Positions 8,135 to 19,970 of a stretch of DNA of 64,000 nt are shown here, in pieces. Numbering within the stretch: position 1 is the stretch's first letter; the number at the start of each line of letters is the position of its first letter. Below the pieces are notes generated by a model. That model was not told the origin of the DNA and ran no database searches. It was given only the letters and a program-made list of their open reading frames with translations. Source of the stretch: an uncultured Bacteroidales bacterium (GTDB lineage: Bacteria > Bacteroidota > Bacteroidia > Bacteroidales > F082); the NCBI GenBank assembly GCA_900317055.1, contig ONFF01000002.1, positions 1-64,000 on the forward strand, in the 5' to 3' direction. The position numbers were made by a program, and so were the translations under genes.

Positions 8135-9225
8135 ATACCCAAAGAGATGTTCAACCCTCTCGCCGTATTCACCAAGTCGCTGTCGATGGTGACAAGATTG
8201 GGCTTGGAAATAGCTTCCTTGAGGGAGACAGCCACCAAATCGGGATGATGGTAGGCCACCATCTGGCCGAACTGACCGTTGAGGACCATCTCGAAAGCTT
8301 TCACACCAAACTCAGCTGACAAAACACGGTCATAGGCAATCGGCACGCCACCGCGCTGCAAGTGACCCAATGTGGTCTCGCGCATGTCGTGGGTAAAGCC
8401 CGCAGCCTTCATCTCTTCGATGAAACGGCGACCGATGCCGCCCAATTTCTTGTTTTCGTAGCCGACCTCTGTGCTGATTTCGTACACCTGTTGGCCATCC
8501 TTCGGACGAGCGCCTTCGGAGGCCACCACCACGGCAAAACCACGGTCATGGTTGAAACGCTGTTCCAAACGAGCCTTCACCACATTAATGTCGTAGGGGA
8601 ACTCTGGCAACAGACACACTTCTGCCCCACCCGCGATGGCGGAATGCAAAGCAATCCATCCTGCATCGCGACCCATGACTTCGAGGACGAAGACGCGGTT
8701 GTGGGAAGCTGCTGTAGTAACGAGTTTGTCAACGGCCTCAGTGGCAATCTGCACGGCAGTCTGGAAACCGAAGGTGCATTCCGTCGATGAGAGGTCATTG
8801 TCGATGGTCTTGGGCACACCAATGATGTTCAAGCCCTTCTCGTAAAGCTTTTGCGAGATGCGCTGTGAGCCGTCGCCGCCGATGCTGATGACCGCGTCGA
8901 TGCCCATATATTGAAGCTTGCGAAGCATTTCATCCGAGCGGTCAACGGTGGTCCAAGTGCCGTCGGCGTTTTTGATAGGCCAGTTGAACGGGCCGCCCTT
9001 GTTGGTGGTCTCGATGATGGTGCCGCCACGGAAGTGGATACCGCGCACCGACTCTGGTGTCAGCCTAACGACTTCGGTGGGTTCCCACAGAATGCCGTTG
9101 TAGGCTTGAATGCTACCGAGCACTTCCCAATCTTTTTCTTGGGCAGCTCTCTTGACGATGGCGCGGATCACGGCGTTCAAGCCTGGGCAATCGCCGCCAC
9201 CGGTGAGGACTAATAGTCTTTTCAT
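8131..9225 (-). CDS. pfkA: 6-phosphofructokinase, mixed-signature clade (group III type)
   Basis: Glycolytic enzyme phosphorylating fructose 6-phosphate in the cytosol; 364 residues against about 320 for E. coli PfkA. The N-terminal LTGGGDCPGLNAVIRA binds the phosphoryl donor. ISIGGDGSQ carries Gly at the position that is Asp in pyrophosphate-dependent enzymes, which points to ATP. GVPKTIDNDL carries Lys where E. coli PfkA has Gly, a feature of pyrophosphate-type enzymes. VMGRDAGWIAL and LGHLQRGG complete the active site. The Gly/Lys combination is known from the long group III clade. ATP is therefore the likelier donor, but this needs an assay. Translationally linked to the downstream lipoprotein gene. 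Confidence 0.93.
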   Translation of the reverse strand: MKRLLVLTGGGDCPGLNAVIRAIVKRAAQEKDWEVLGSIQAYNGILWEPTEVVRLTPESVRGIHFRGGTIIETTNKGGPFNWPIKNADGTWTTVDRSDEMLRKLQYMGIDAVISIGGDGSQRISQKLYEKGLNIIGVPKTIDNDLSSTECTFGFQTAVQIATEAVDKLVTTAASHNRVFVLEVMGRDAGWIALHSAIAGGAEVCLLPEFPYDINVVKARLEQRFNHDRGFAVVVASEGARPKDGQQVYEISTEVGYENKKLGGIGRRFIEEMKAAGFTHDMRETTLGHLQRGGVPIAYDRVLSAEFGVKAFEMVLNGQFGQMVAYHHPDLVAVSLKEAISKPNLVTIDSDLVNTARGLNISLGI

Positions 9226-9282
9226 ATTGAGGTGATATTTTTAAAACTCAAAAACTAAAAATCTTGTTCATTGCTTGTTTGC

Positions 9283-10050
9283 TCATCCCCCTTTTTTCTC
9301 TTTAAGCGGAAACCGAAGGGCATAAGAGCTAACAGTAATATTGAAGTACATGGATTCCAACCCATATTTATTCTCCTTCAGTTCCATCACATCATAAGAT
9401 TGGCCTTTGTCCTCGACCAACGATTGCATCGTGGGCGACAAACCAAAGATATCCATTATACCATACTCGTCTGCGACGCTTATCACATGAAACGCCGTTT
9501 CTTTCGAACTACCGTCACCTGTTGATGTCACAGCCGAAAGGAGCATAACAACCTGATTATGGGCATCGGTGGTTTTTTCTGAATCCTGCCCATACAAGTT
9601 ACTATAGATAATGTGTTTATATAAGTGAAACCTGATATTCGTCGGGTCTGTTTCCAATTCCTTATCAATTTCATTGGCAGCTTTTTCCCAATCTTCCTTA
9701 TTCGGGGTATCCTTTTCAAAGGCTTCGCGTAAAGCATCGATTTTGGCCATCTTATAAGGGTCATAATCCGAACGAGTAGCGGCCCCATAATAAAAATGCC
9801 GTAATTGCTCAAGACTCAATGTGGTATCCGCTGCTTGAAAGCGTCTCAACAATTCAGGATAATAGAACTCGCTTCCCTTTGTGTTGATCTCTTTCTTTAT
9901 CTTCTTATAATCGGGGGCATTTGCTGCAATGCTCGCATCAGCTTTTCGGGTGGCTGTGTTTTTGCTTGTTGAACATGAGCTCATAACAAACAAGGCAACC
10001 ATTGACAGAAATGCCATCGTTACAATGGTCTTCAATAGCCTCATTTTCAT
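9283..10050 (-). CDS. DUF4919 family lipoprotein
   Basis: The 255-residue product starts with a lipoprotein signal (MKMRLLKTIV, lipobox MSSC). The body matches DUF4919: DYKKIKKEIN, then FYYPELLRRF and LRHFYYGAA near the N-terminus, a mostly helical middle, and ETAFHVISVADEYGIMD towards the C-terminus. The family is confined largely to Bacteroidetes and its function is not known. The start at 10050 (or the ATG six bases downstream) is preferred to one at 10092, which would begin inside the palindrome at 10077-10106. The gene follows aspS on the same strand with the palindrome between them. Confidence 0.8.
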   Translation of the reverse strand: MKMRLLKTIVTMAFLSMVALFVMSSCSTSKNTATRKADASIAANAPDYKKIKKEINTKGSEFYYPELLRRFQAADTTLSLEQLRHFYYGAATRSDYDPYKMAKIDALREAFEKDTPNKEDWEKAANEIDKELETDPTNIRFHLYKHIIYSNLYGQDSEKTTDAHNQVVMLLSAVTSTGDGSSKETAFHVISVADEYGIMDIFGLSPTMQSLVEDKGQSYDVMELKENKYGLESMYFNITVSSYALRFPLKEKKGG

Positions 10051-10076
10051 ATTATTATCTTTTTTGTATTTGATTA

Positions 10077-10106
10077 TGTAGAGACGGTGCATGCACCGTC
10101 TCTACA
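10077..10106. repeat. 30-base perfect palindrome, GTAGAGAC family (free copy 1)
   Basis: The 15-base arm is TGTAGAGACGGTGCA, followed directly by its exact reverse complement. It lies between aspS and the DUF4919 gene. Its inner 28 bases differ at a single position from the copy inside the coding region at 29441-29468. Confidence 0.9.
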
Positions 10107-10118
10107 AACATATTCTAA

Positions 10119-11873
10119 TCATTTCAAATTCAACGCGATCTGCAATTCATCCAACTGCTCCTGGGCAATCGGTGCGGGCGAGCCACTCATCACATCGCGA
10201 CCGGCGTTGTTCTTCGGGAAGGCGATGAAGTCGCGGATGCTGTCGGCACCACCGAAGAGCGAACAGAGACGGTCGAAGCCGAAGGCCAGACCAGCGTGAG
10301 GCGGTGCGCCATACTCGAAGGCACCCATCAGGAAGCCGAACTGCTCCTGCGCCTTCTCGTCGGTGAAACCAAGGGTGTGGAACATCTTGTTCTGCAAGGT
10401 GCGGTCATGGATACGGATGGAGCCGCCACCGACCTCCACACCGTTCATCACGATGTCGTAGGCGTTAGCACGGATGTCGCCCCACTTCGTCGGGTCGTCG
10501 AGCAAGGCCTCATCCTCGGGTTTCGGTGCAGTGAAGGGATGGTGCATGGCGTAGTAGCGTTGCGTCTCCTCGTCCCATTCCAAGAGCGGGAAGTCGATGA
10601 CCCACAGCGGCGCGTATTCGTCGGGCTTGCGCAGGCCGAGTTGGTTACCCATCTCGAGACGCAAGGCGTTGAGTTGCACACGGGTCTTCATGGCCTCGCC
10701 ACAGAGGATGAGCATCAAGTCGCCGGGCTTGGCACCAAACTTGTCAGCGATGACCTTCAGATCGTCGGGTGTGTAGAACTTATCGACAGACGACTTGAAC
10801 GAGCCATCGGTGTTGTATTTAATGTAAACCATGCCGCCAGCACCCACCTGCGGACGCTTCACGAATTCCGTGAGGGCATCGAGTTGTTTGCGGGTGTATT
10901 CAGAGCAACCCTCGGCGCAGATACCAACAACTAAATCAGCGTTGTCGAAGAGGCCGAAGCCCTTGCCTTTGGCAACATCGTTAAGTTCCACGAACTTCAT
11001 CCCGAAGCGGATGTCGGGCTTGTCGGAACCGTAGTATTTCATGGCGTCGTGCCAAGTCATGCGCGGGAATTGGCCAAATTCAAGGCCTTTCATCTCCTTG
11101 AAGAGGTGCTTGGCCAGACCTTCGAAGGTGTTCAACACATCCTCCTGCTCCACAAACGACATCTCGCAGTCGATTTGCGTGAACTCAGGCTGACGGTCGG
11201 CGCGGAGGTCCTCATCGCGGAAGCAACGCACGATTTGGAAGTAACGGTCCATGCCGGCCACCATCAGCAACTGCTTGTACTGCTGCGGGCTTTGCGGCAA
11301 AGCATAGAATTCACCAGGATTCATACGGCTCGGCACCACGAAGTCGCGAGCGCCTTCGGGCGTGCTCTTGATGAGCATCGGGGTCTCGATTTCAAGGAAG
11401 TTGAGGTTGCTCAAATAGTTGCGCACAAGCATGGCCATGCGGTGGCGCAACTCAAGGTTCTGGCGAACGGGGTTACGACGGATGTCCAGATAGCGGTATT
11501 TCATGCGAAGATCGTCGCCGCCGTCGCTGACATCTTCGATGGTGAAGGGCGGGGTCTTGCTGCTGTTGAGCAGTTTAAACTCACTGACTTTCAGCTCAAT
11601 TTCACCTGTAGGCATGTTCGGGTTCTTCGACTCGCGCTCGATGACGATACCTTTTGCTTGAATCACGAATTCGCGGCCGAAAGAACGGGCTTGTTCCAAG
11701 AGTTTCGGGTCGCTGCTGCCATCCAAGAAGAGTTGGGTGATGCCATAACGGTCGCGGAGGTCAATCCAAACGAGAGAGCCTTTGTCGCGGGTGCGCTGCA
11801 CCCAGCCGGCCAATGTCACTTCCTTGCCAGCGTCGGCAAGACGAAGTTCGCCACAAGTATGTGTTCTATACAT
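10119..11873 (-). CDS. aspS: Aspartyl-tRNA synthetase
   Basis: Class IIb synthetase that charges tRNA-Asp; 584 residues, the usual length for the bacterial type with an inserted GAD domain. The N-terminal OB-fold anticodon-binding domain begins at [11 protein letters not shown]. Class II motif 2 is [18 protein letters not shown] near residue 215, preceded by [13 protein letters not shown]. Motif 3 is GLAFGFDRL near the C-terminus. The leader between the -7 box at 11916 and the start carries an AT-rich AATCTTAAAT-type stretch also seen before glyA, glyS and the DUF3098 gene. The gene is divergent from the T9SS cargo at 12004. Confidence 0.96.
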   Translation of the reverse strand: MYRTHTCGELRLADAGKEVTLAGWVQRTRDKGSLVWIDLRDRYGITQLFLDGSSDPKLLEQARSFGREFVIQAKGIVIERESKNPNMPTGEIELKVSEFKLLNSSKTPPFTIEDVSDGGDDLRMKYRYLDIRRNPVRQNLELRHRMAMLVRNYLSNLNFLEIETPMLIKSTPEGARDFVVPSRMNPGEFYALPQSPQQYKQLLMVAGMDRYFQIVRCFRDEDLRADRQPEFTQIDCEMSFVEQEDVLNTFEGLAKHLFKEMKGLEFGQFPRMTWHDAMKYYGSDKPDIRFGMKFVELNDVAKGKGFGLFDNADLVVGICAEGCSEYTRKQLDALTEFVKRPQVGAGGMVYIKYNTDGSFKSSVDKFYTPDDLKVIADKFGAKPGDLMLILCGEAMKTRVQLNALRLEMGNQLGLRKPDEYAPLWVIDFPLLEWDEETQRYYAMHHPFTAPKPEDEALLDDPTKWGDIRANAYDIVMNGVEVGGGSIRIHDRTLQNKMFHTLGFTDEKAQEQFGFLMGAFEYGAPPHAGLAFGFDRLCSLFGGADSIRDFIAFPKNNAGRDVMSGSPAPIAQEQLDELQIALNLK

Positions 11874-11915
11874 ATTTTCGAGATTTAAGATTTAAAATTC
11901 AAAGATTAAAACTTG

Positions 11916-11923
11916 CAAAAATA
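11916..11923 (-). promoter_or_regulatory. -7 box TATTTTTG for aspS
   Basis: Minus-strand TATTTTTG, 42 bases before the aspS start and about 42 bases from the divergent box at 11966. No clear -33 element is visible. Confidence 0.5.
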
Positions 11924-11965
11924 CTAATTCCATTTGGAATGCCGTGCAAGTAGGTTAGTTTTTAT

Positions 11966-11973
11966 TATCTTTG
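11966..11973 (+). promoter_or_regulatory. -7 box TATCTTTG for the cargo gene at 12004
   Basis: Perfect TAnnTTTG match, 30 bases before the ATG at 12004. It is divergent to the aspS box. Confidence 0.5.
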
Positions 11974-12003
11974 CCGCATAATCATCTAAAACAACCATCA
12001 ATT

Positions 12004-13677
12004 ATGAAGAAAATCATTTTAGTTTTCATTATGGCTTTTGCGACAATCACATTGATGGCGCAACAAACAGCCGAACTTACAGAAGCCTTGGACAGCCTTG
12101 TCATTACTGATATTGACTATGGTTTTGTAAGGGCCAAATTCAACTATGGTTACGACGGCAACAAACGCCTGAACCAAGTCATTTTCTCGAAAGTGGATGA
12201 ATACTCCACCAACTTGCATTATTACGAAAAGCAGAACTACACCTATGACGACTACGGACGCTGCCTTTCATACACCCATTTCATTTGGGAGAACGGATGG
12301 ATTGTCGACCGAAAAACAGACAGCACTTTCAATGCTATGGGAGAGTGCGTTTTCCTTAGGAACTATTCATATAGCAGTTACTTTTCCAACTACGAAAAAA
12401 GGGATTACACCTACGAAAACGGGAACTGCACGGAACGAAGGATTTACGACGCACACTCTGCCGACACGCTTTGGGAACCATACAACCGCCTCACTTGGGA
12501 ATATGACGATTTGGGCAACTGCCTGCAACAAATTGATTATCTTCCCGATGGCAACGAATGGAAGCCCTATAGCAAAATGGTTTACACTTACAACAATCTG
12601 CATCAACTGGTTTTCAAAGAATACTTCCTTTGGAATGCCAACACGGGCGCATGGGATTCTGAAGGTACCACCACCGAATACGAGTACAACGAAGACGGCT
12701 TCCTGTTGAGAGAATATTACATTTCAAGCAACAACATAGAAAAGGAGACAAAGTATATTTATGATGAGCGTAACAACCCGATTTGGTATTACTTCTGCCA
12801 AACCACGCTTCCTGATTTCATCTGGGAGCAAGACACCATCGAATTTGCTTATAATGAACACGACAGCCTCGTTTGGAAATTGGAGAACTTCACCCATCAC
12901 AATGGCGCCGCGATAGACCATCCTGTGCTATACGAATATGAGCGTGACGAGCAAGACCGCATCGTTGCAGAAACCTGTTACGACAATTGGGCGAGTGGAC
13001 AACAGCCTCGCTTCAGGTACGAAAACACTTATGACGAACAAGGCCGCGTTGCTATGAAGCGCTGCAAAAGATACAGTATGATCGATGGGGCGTTGTTGGG
13101 CGATTCCCGAGTGGAATATGAGTTTGACGACCAAGGAAACTTGGTTTCAGAATGGGAAGTTTATCAGGACTATTATTTTCAGAACTATTTGGAATTCTAT
13201 TTCAGACAGGGTTTTGACTATAACACACCGTCTGACAACATATTAGGACTGGAAAGGGCTTGGAACGATTTCATTGGTTTTATGACCGACCACGAATTCC
13301 GTATGGTACTCGACGGCGAACCTTATTATTGGAAAAACGACCATTTCCCGATTCATCACAAATGGGAATCAGGGGTTTGGAGGTTCAGCGACCCCAATTT
13401 GCCCGACATCATTTCGCCTGTTAATGCAGATGTGGCATTGTATTACTCCAAACATTATGAAAACCTTCCCGAAGCATCCGATTTCCCCGCCCGTGTTTTC
13501 AACATCGAAGGCGGTTTGGCCGTCGAATGTGATGATCCTGCCGACATTGTGGTCTACGATATGCTCGGTCGTTCTGTGGCTCAAAAGCGACAGGTTTTGC
13601 AAAGCGAGTTTTGCCTCAAATCAGGCCTTTATGTGGTGAAAGTGGGCGAAATGGCAACGAAGGTGGTGGTGAAATGA
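12004..13677 (+). CDS. T9SS cargo protein with YD-like repeats
   Basis: The 557-residue product starts with a signal peptide (MKKIILVFIMAFATI, cleavage after LMAQ). The body consists of repeated units of about 20-30 residues of the type YTYDDYGRCLSY, YTYENGNCTERR and WEYDDLGNCLQQ. These resemble YD/RHS-like beta repeats but are shorter and more divergent. The C-terminal 70 residues (VFNIEGGLAVECDD, IVVYDMLGRSV, GLYVVKVGE, ending KVVVK) are a type A sorting domain, so export through the type IX system and surface attachment or release are expected. The same repeat style occurs in the cargo genes at 29643 and 31088. This copy lacks the palindrome embedded in their sorting domains. The native function is unknown. 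Confidence 0.8.
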   Translation: MKKIILVFIMAFATITLMAQQTAELTEALDSLVITDIDYGFVRAKFNYGYDGNKRLNQVIFSKVDEYSTNLHYYEKQNYTYDDYGRCLSYTHFIWENGWIVDRKTDSTFNAMGECVFLRNYSYSSYFSNYEKRDYTYENGNCTERRIYDAHSADTLWEPYNRLTWEYDDLGNCLQQIDYLPDGNEWKPYSKMVYTYNNLHQLVFKEYFLWNANTGAWDSEGTTTEYEYNEDGFLLREYYISSNNIEKETKYIYDERNNPIWYYFCQTTLPDFIWEQDTIEFAYNEHDSLVWKLENFTHHNGAAIDHPVLYEYERDEQDRIVAETCYDNWASGQQPRFRYENTYDEQGRVAMKRCKRYSMIDGALLGDSRVEYEFDDQGNLVSEWEVYQDYYFQNYLEFYFRQGFDYNTPSDNILGLERAWNDFIGFMTDHEFRMVLDGEPYYWKNDHFPIHHKWESGVWRFSDPNLPDIISPVNADVALYYSKHYENLPEASDFPARVFNIEGGLAVECDDPADIVVYDMLGRSVAQKRQVLQSEFCLKSGLYVVKVGEMATKVVVK

Positions 13678-13949
13678 TTTGCAAAAATTGATAATCCTTT
13701 TGGATTGTCGTAAAGGAGTGTATTTTTGTAAACACTTGAGCAAATTGAGTTTACATATTATCAATATCGAAAAACCCAGAAAACTCGGAAATACATTTTT
13801 CGACTCTTCCGTTTCTTCCGATGTTCAATAATATATGTCCCGTTTAAAAATGTAGTTCGTGATCCGTTACTTATCTCGCCGAAATAAAATTGAAAATCTT
13901 GGGAATTTTTCGATGAACAATTAAAAATCCGAACAATCAAACAATTTCT

Positions 13950-13957
13950 TACCTTTG
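13950..13957 (+). promoter_or_regulatory. -7 box TACCTTTG immediately before a GTG start
   Basis: TACCTTTG ends only five bases before the GTG at 13963, so transcription would begin at or very near the start codon. The rest of the gap 13678-13962 is AT-rich. It contains a TATTTTTG-like box near 13720 and a small inverted repeat (GTAAAC/GTTTAC), with no supportable gene. Confidence 0.4.
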
Positions 13958-13962
13958 CAGCC

Positions 13963-15840
13963 GTGATTCGGAAACTGAAATATCTGCTTTTTTGCCTCGC
14001 AATGTTGCTGACGGCCTTCTTAGCCCAGCGTTGCGCCAATGCGGTGGCACCCACAGGTGGCCCAAAAGACGACCGGCCTCCCGTAGTGGTCGAAGCCGTG
14101 CCCGAAAACCATAGCATCAACTTTACCAGCAAAAAGATTGAAATCACTTTCGACGAATACATCACCCTCGAAAACGCCAACCAGAATGTGATGATTTCGC
14201 CGCCACTGAGCGAAAAACCCGACATCAAGCTGAAGAACAAGACCGTGGTCGTGAAATTCAAGGAAACTTTGGCACCCAACACGACCTACACCATCAATTT
14301 CGGCTCGTCCATCAAGGATTTGCACGAAGGCAACCAGTTTAAGGATTATGTCTATAGCTTTTCAACTGGCGACCATATCGACACACTTTCCATTGCAGGT
14401 AAAGTGCTGAACGCTGCCGATAAAATACCCGTGGGAGACATCTATGTTTCTCTCTATGCCGCAAACCAAGAAAACATTGATTCACTGCCACTTACAACCA
14501 CGCCAAACTATATCACCAAGACCGACAAGGATGGCAATTTCCGTCTAGCAGGTCTGGCTGACAACAAGTATTTGGTCTTTGCCCTTAAGGATCTGAATTC
14601 GAACCTTTATTTTGATTTGCCTAACGAAGAAGTGGCGTTTTTGGATACGCTCGTCGAGGCCTCCTACCCTTGGACACCACCAAAACCAAAGCCTATTGAC
14701 ACCATATCAGCAAACGACTCAACATTCACCTTGCCTGCGGATTCTTTATTAATAGACTCGACCTTGAAGGTTCAAACAGACTCGTTGTCTATCATGGATT
14801 CTACATTGGCAGTACAAGCAGACTCGATCATCGCTCCAAAGGACACCATTCCTCAACGCGTTTTCAATCAAAACAGCCTCCAACTTACCCTATATATGTT
14901 TACCGAGGTGGATTCCACACAGGTATTGCTCGAGAAGAAACTCATAGAGGAAGGCCTGCTGCGCTTCGTGTTCCGCCATCCCGCCAAGGAAGCTCTCGTC
15001 ATGACCCCAGAGATGCTGCCCGACACCTTCAACCTCGTGACCTTGCAATCTACTGAATGCGATACGATTTGGTGGTACTTCACGCCCAATGTCAAAGACA
15101 GCTTGTGGGTGCAGGTGAAATACGACACCATCATCAACGACTCATCGCGTTACAGCCTGAATTTCAAGGAACCCGGTGGCAACAGAAGGCGAAAAAACGA
15201 AGCGAAAAAACTCAGTGTCAGCAATAACCTGCTTGGTCGTGGAGGTTTGATTTCTGGCAAGGATTTGATCTTAAAGTTTTCGGAGCCTATCGTCGACTAC
15301 CAAATGCGCGACTCGGCCATTTTCAAATGCGACACAACGATGCATTACAACAAACTCGCCTTCGAGCCGGCTGATGAATATGGAACAAAATATCGGCTGA
15401 CTACACCTTTTGCCGCTGATTCAAGCTACAGCTTCGAGATTCCAGACTCTGTATTTTGGGGCATCCGTGGTCGCACCAACGATATCATTAAAGTTGATTT
15501 TCATGTTCTTAAGGACGATGAATATGGTAACATCTATATCACGGTCATCCCGCCCGAAGGCATGAAGCAAGTTGTGGTACAACTCACCAACGAGGGCGGC
15601 AAAGTGCTGAAAGAGGAAACCATCACACAAAAACAAGAGGTGTTGTTCGAATACCTAATGCCTGCCAAATACAAGCTTCGCGCTCTTTTGGATGCCGATG
15701 GCAACGGCAAATGGAGCACGGGCAACTATCATCGTCACACCCTACCTGAAACCATCATCGACTACAAAGACCCACTTGACTTAAAAGCAGGCTGGGATAT
15801 TGACCTGAATGAAGTTTGGGATTTGAATCAGAAACCCTGA
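13963..15840 (+). CDS. Lipoprotein with Ig-like (Big_5/SbsA) domain
   Basis: The 625-residue product begins at a GTG. The alternative ATG 39 bases inside would leave a signal peptide too short and uncharged. The signal ends at the lipobox FLAQRC, followed by ANAVAPTGGPKDDRPP, which opens this Bacteroidetes-wide family. Residues about 40-130 form the Ig-like domain (ITFDEYITLEN, PNTTYTINFGSSIKD). A carboxypeptidase-like beta sandwich follows (GKVLNAADKIPV, DKDGNFRLAGL). The middle (about 245-300) is a low-complexity Ser/Asp/Thr stretch rich in DSTL and ADS. The C-terminus again looks like a beta-sandwich module (LLDADGNGKWSTG). It is probably an outer-membrane-anchored structural protein of unknown role. 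Confidence 0.8.
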   Translation: MIRKLKYLLFCLAMLLTAFLAQRCANAVAPTGGPKDDRPPVVVEAVPENHSINFTSKKIEITFDEYITLENANQNVMISPPLSEKPDIKLKNKTVVVKFKETLAPNTTYTINFGSSIKDLHEGNQFKDYVYSFSTGDHIDTLSIAGKVLNAADKIPVGDIYVSLYAANQENIDSLPLTTTPNYITKTDKDGNFRLAGLADNKYLVFALKDLNSNLYFDLPNEEVAFLDTLVEASYPWTPPKPKPIDTISANDSTFTLPADSLLIDSTLKVQTDSLSIMDSTLAVQADSIIAPKDTIPQRVFNQNSLQLTLYMFTEVDSTQVLLEKKLIEEGLLRFVFRHPAKEALVMTPEMLPDTFNLVTLQSTECDTIWWYFTPNVKDSLWVQVKYDTIINDSSRYSLNFKEPGGNRRRKNEAKKLSVSNNLLGRGGLISGKDLILKFSEPIVDYQMRDSAIFKCDTTMHYNKLAFEPADEYGTKYRLTTPFAADSSYSFEIPDSVFWGIRGRTNDIIKVDFHVLKDDEYGNIYITVIPPEGMKQVVVQLTNEGGKVLKEETITQKQEVLFEYLMPAKYKLRALLDADGNGKWSTGNYHRHTLPETIIDYKDPLDLKAGWDIDLNEVWDLNQKP

Positions 15841-15851
15841 AATAGAATCAT

Positions 15852-16481
15852 TTAGTCCATCTCATCCGCAAGGATAACCACACGCATCCCGACAAAGGCG
15901 TATTTGGCTTTCAATTCATCCAAATCTTTGTTTCTCAATCTGATGCAGCCTTCACTTCCACGACCTGGAACGGAGCTTTCGTTGTTGGTGCTGCCATGAA
16001 TGCCAATACCTTTAAAACCTGGCGTATTCAATCGCATGAACCAATTGCCGTAAGCCAAAATCTCGCCTCGACCATCTCCAAAATCATGGTACCACTTGGA
16101 AGCATCCTTGATTTCAGTAATTGTAAACGGTTTGTCAACAGTGCATTCCGGCGTTTTCATATCGCCTTTTTTCTGTTTCTGGCCTTTCTTCAAGCCTACG
16201 CAAACGGGGTAATGAACGCGCTTGATGGTATCGCCATTCACCACTTCGCAGACATAAAGCCGATATTCAGGCTTGGAAATGAGGATGAAGCAGTTCTTTT
16301 TGTTCACCACCTCGGAATAAAAAGTCGCCGTATCGGCGGGAACGGTGACGACAGTGTCCATCAGGCTCATTTCCACGATAGGTTCTTGTTTTTCAACTAC
16401 ATTGCCTGAAGTATTAGTACCGCATGACGGCATGGCGAATAAGGCCGCTAACAGACTGAATATGATGGTCATTTTTTTCAT
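15852..16481 (-). CDS. L,D-transpeptidase (YkuD family) lipoprotein
   Basis: The 209-residue product has a lipoprotein signal with lipobox AMPSC. The catalytic domain starts near NCFILISKPEYRLYV and ends with the YkuD signature IHGSTNN ... GSEGCIRL, which contains the nucleophilic Cys and the conserved His. Such enzymes form 3-3 crosslinks in peptidoglycan or attach proteins to it, working in the periplasm. The start at 16481 (MKKMTIIFSLL) is chosen over one 30 bases upstream that overlaps the -7 box region. The gene converges on the Ig-like lipoprotein gene with an 11-base gap. Confidence 0.9.
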   Translation of the reverse strand: MKKMTIIFSLLAALFAMPSCGTNTSGNVVEKQEPIVEMSLMDTVVTVPADTATFYSEVVNKKNCFILISKPEYRLYVCEVVNGDTIKRVHYPVCVGLKKGQKQKKGDMKTPECTVDKPFTITEIKDASKWYHDFGDGRGEILAYGNWFMRLNTPGFKGIGIHGSTNNESSVPGRGSEGCIRLRNKDLDELKAKYAFVGMRVVILADEMD

Positions 16482-16500
16482 GATATTTCGAAACGATGTG

Positions 16501-16508
16501 CAAAAGTA
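16501..16508 (-). promoter_or_regulatory. -7 box TACTTTTG for the L,D-transpeptidase gene
   Basis: Minus-strand TACTTTTG, 19 bases upstream of the start at 16481. It matches TAnnTTTG. Confidence 0.45.
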
Positions 16509-16540
16509 CATATTTTTTGGCGTTTAGCCACTTTCCAAAC

Positions 16541-16568
16541 TTGAACAAGACAATTTTCCCTATTTTTG
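16541..16568 (+). promoter_or_regulatory. rlmN promoter (TTG, 17-base spacer, TATTTTTG)
   Basis: TTG at 16541-16543 and TATTTTTG at 16561-16568, with the ATG 22 bases further on. The spacer is slightly shorter than the usual 19-21. Confidence 0.5.
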
Positions 16569-16590
16569 CGCCATAGTTACTGAGAGAGAT

Positions 16591-17607
16591 ATGGAAAAAC
16601 AGATACTTTTAGGCAAGACCCCTGCCGAGATCCAAGAGGTCGTCGAGAAACTGGAACTGCCCAAATTCACGGGCAAGCAGATTGTGGACTGGATTTACCT
16701 CAAGCGCTGCGCCAACATTGAGGACATGACCAACCTCAGCAAGAGCGCAAGAGCTTTGTTGTCAGAGCAATACGAGACTGGACTGAATGCCCCCGTCAAG
16801 GAACAGGTGTCAACCGACGGCACGAAGAAATACCTCTTCCCTGCCGGTGAGCATTTCATCGAGGCGGCCTACATCCCCGACCGCGACCGCGCCACGCTGT
16901 GTGTCTCCACGCAGGTAGGCTGTCAAATGGACTGCCTTTTCTGTGCCACGGGCAAACAAGGCTTCCAGAAGAACCTCTCCGTGGCCGAGATCATGAATCA
17001 AATCCTCAGCCTGCCCGAGTTCGACGAATTGACCAACATCGTCTTCATGGGCATGGGTGAGCCTTTGGCCAACTACGACAACCTGATGCGCTGCTTGGAT
17101 ATCCTCACGCAAGAATGGGCGCTTGGCTGGAGCCCGACCCGCATCACCGTCTCGACTTGCGGACTGATTCCCAACCTCAAGCGTTTCCTTGAAGAATCGA
17201 AATGCAACTTAGCCATCTCGATGCATAGTCCTTTCCACGACGAGCGCCTCAAACTGATGCCTGTCGAGAAGAGCTATCCCATCAAAGAAGTGATTCACGC
17301 CGTGAAGCAACATGACTGGCATGGACAACGCCGCCTGTCGTTCGAGTATATCATCTTCAAGGACCTGAACCACAGCAAGGATCACATCAAGGAGATTGCA
17401 AGGCTGCTCGGCAGCACACGGTGTCGCTTTAATTTAATAAGGTATCACGCCGTGCCCGGCATCCCGCTGAAGAGCCCCGATGCCGCCACCATGACCTGGT
17501 TCCGCGACGCGCTGAACGAGAAAGGCATTATCGCCACCATCCGGGCTTCACGCGGACAAGACATTGACGCAGCTTGTGGGCTGCTGTCGACGAAAAATTT
17601 GTTATAA
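16591..17607 (+). CDS. rlmN: 23S rRNA/tRNA adenine-C2 methyltransferase
   Basis: Radical-SAM enzyme that methylates C2 of A2503 in 23S rRNA and of A37 in some tRNAs. The 338-residue product shows the radical-SAM cluster CQMDCLFC (CxxxCxxC) near residue 112, the SAM-binding region VFMGMGEPLANYDN and the second catalytic cysteine in DAACGLLS near the C-terminus. The N-terminal helical domain (GKQIVDWIYLKRC) is typical of the family. It converges on the GH97 gene, with only 38 bases between the stops, and that gap is largely filled by a 29-base palindrome. Confidence 0.96.
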   Translation: MEKQILLGKTPAEIQEVVEKLELPKFTGKQIVDWIYLKRCANIEDMTNLSKSARALLSEQYETGLNAPVKEQVSTDGTKKYLFPAGEHFIEAAYIPDRDRATLCVSTQVGCQMDCLFCATGKQGFQKNLSVAEIMNQILSLPEFDELTNIVFMGMGEPLANYDNLMRCLDILTQEWALGWSPTRITVSTCGLIPNLKRFLEESKCNLAISMHSPFHDERLKLMPVEKSYPIKEVIHAVKQHDWHGQRRLSFEYIIFKDLNHSKDHIKEIARLLGSTRCRFNLIRYHAVPGIPLKSPDAATMTWFRDALNEKGIIATIRASRGQDIDAACGLLSTKNLL

Positions 17608-17611
17608 AAAT

Positions 17612-17640
17612 TGTAGAGTCGGTGTGACACCGACTCTACA
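17612..17640. repeat. 29-base palindrome, GTAGAG family (free copy 2)
   Basis: Arms TGTAGAGTCGGTGT and its exact reverse complement around a single G. It fills the gap between the convergent rlmN and GH97 genes and could serve as a two-way terminator. It shares its outer arm with the copies at 10077 and 63437 and with those inside coding regions. Confidence 0.85.
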
Positions 17641-17645
17641 TGTTT

Positions 17646-19964
<2,319 letters not shown>

Positions 19965-19970
19965 TTAAAC

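Noticed and set aside
12004..13677. RHS/YD toxin
   Set aside because: The repeats are short and divergent, there is no RHS core or variable toxin tip, and the C-terminus is a T9SS sorting domain.
13678..13962. Small gene on the minus strand in the gap before the Ig-like lipoprotein
   Set aside because: The only open frame runs into the antisense of the lipoprotein gene and has no recognisable motif or start context.
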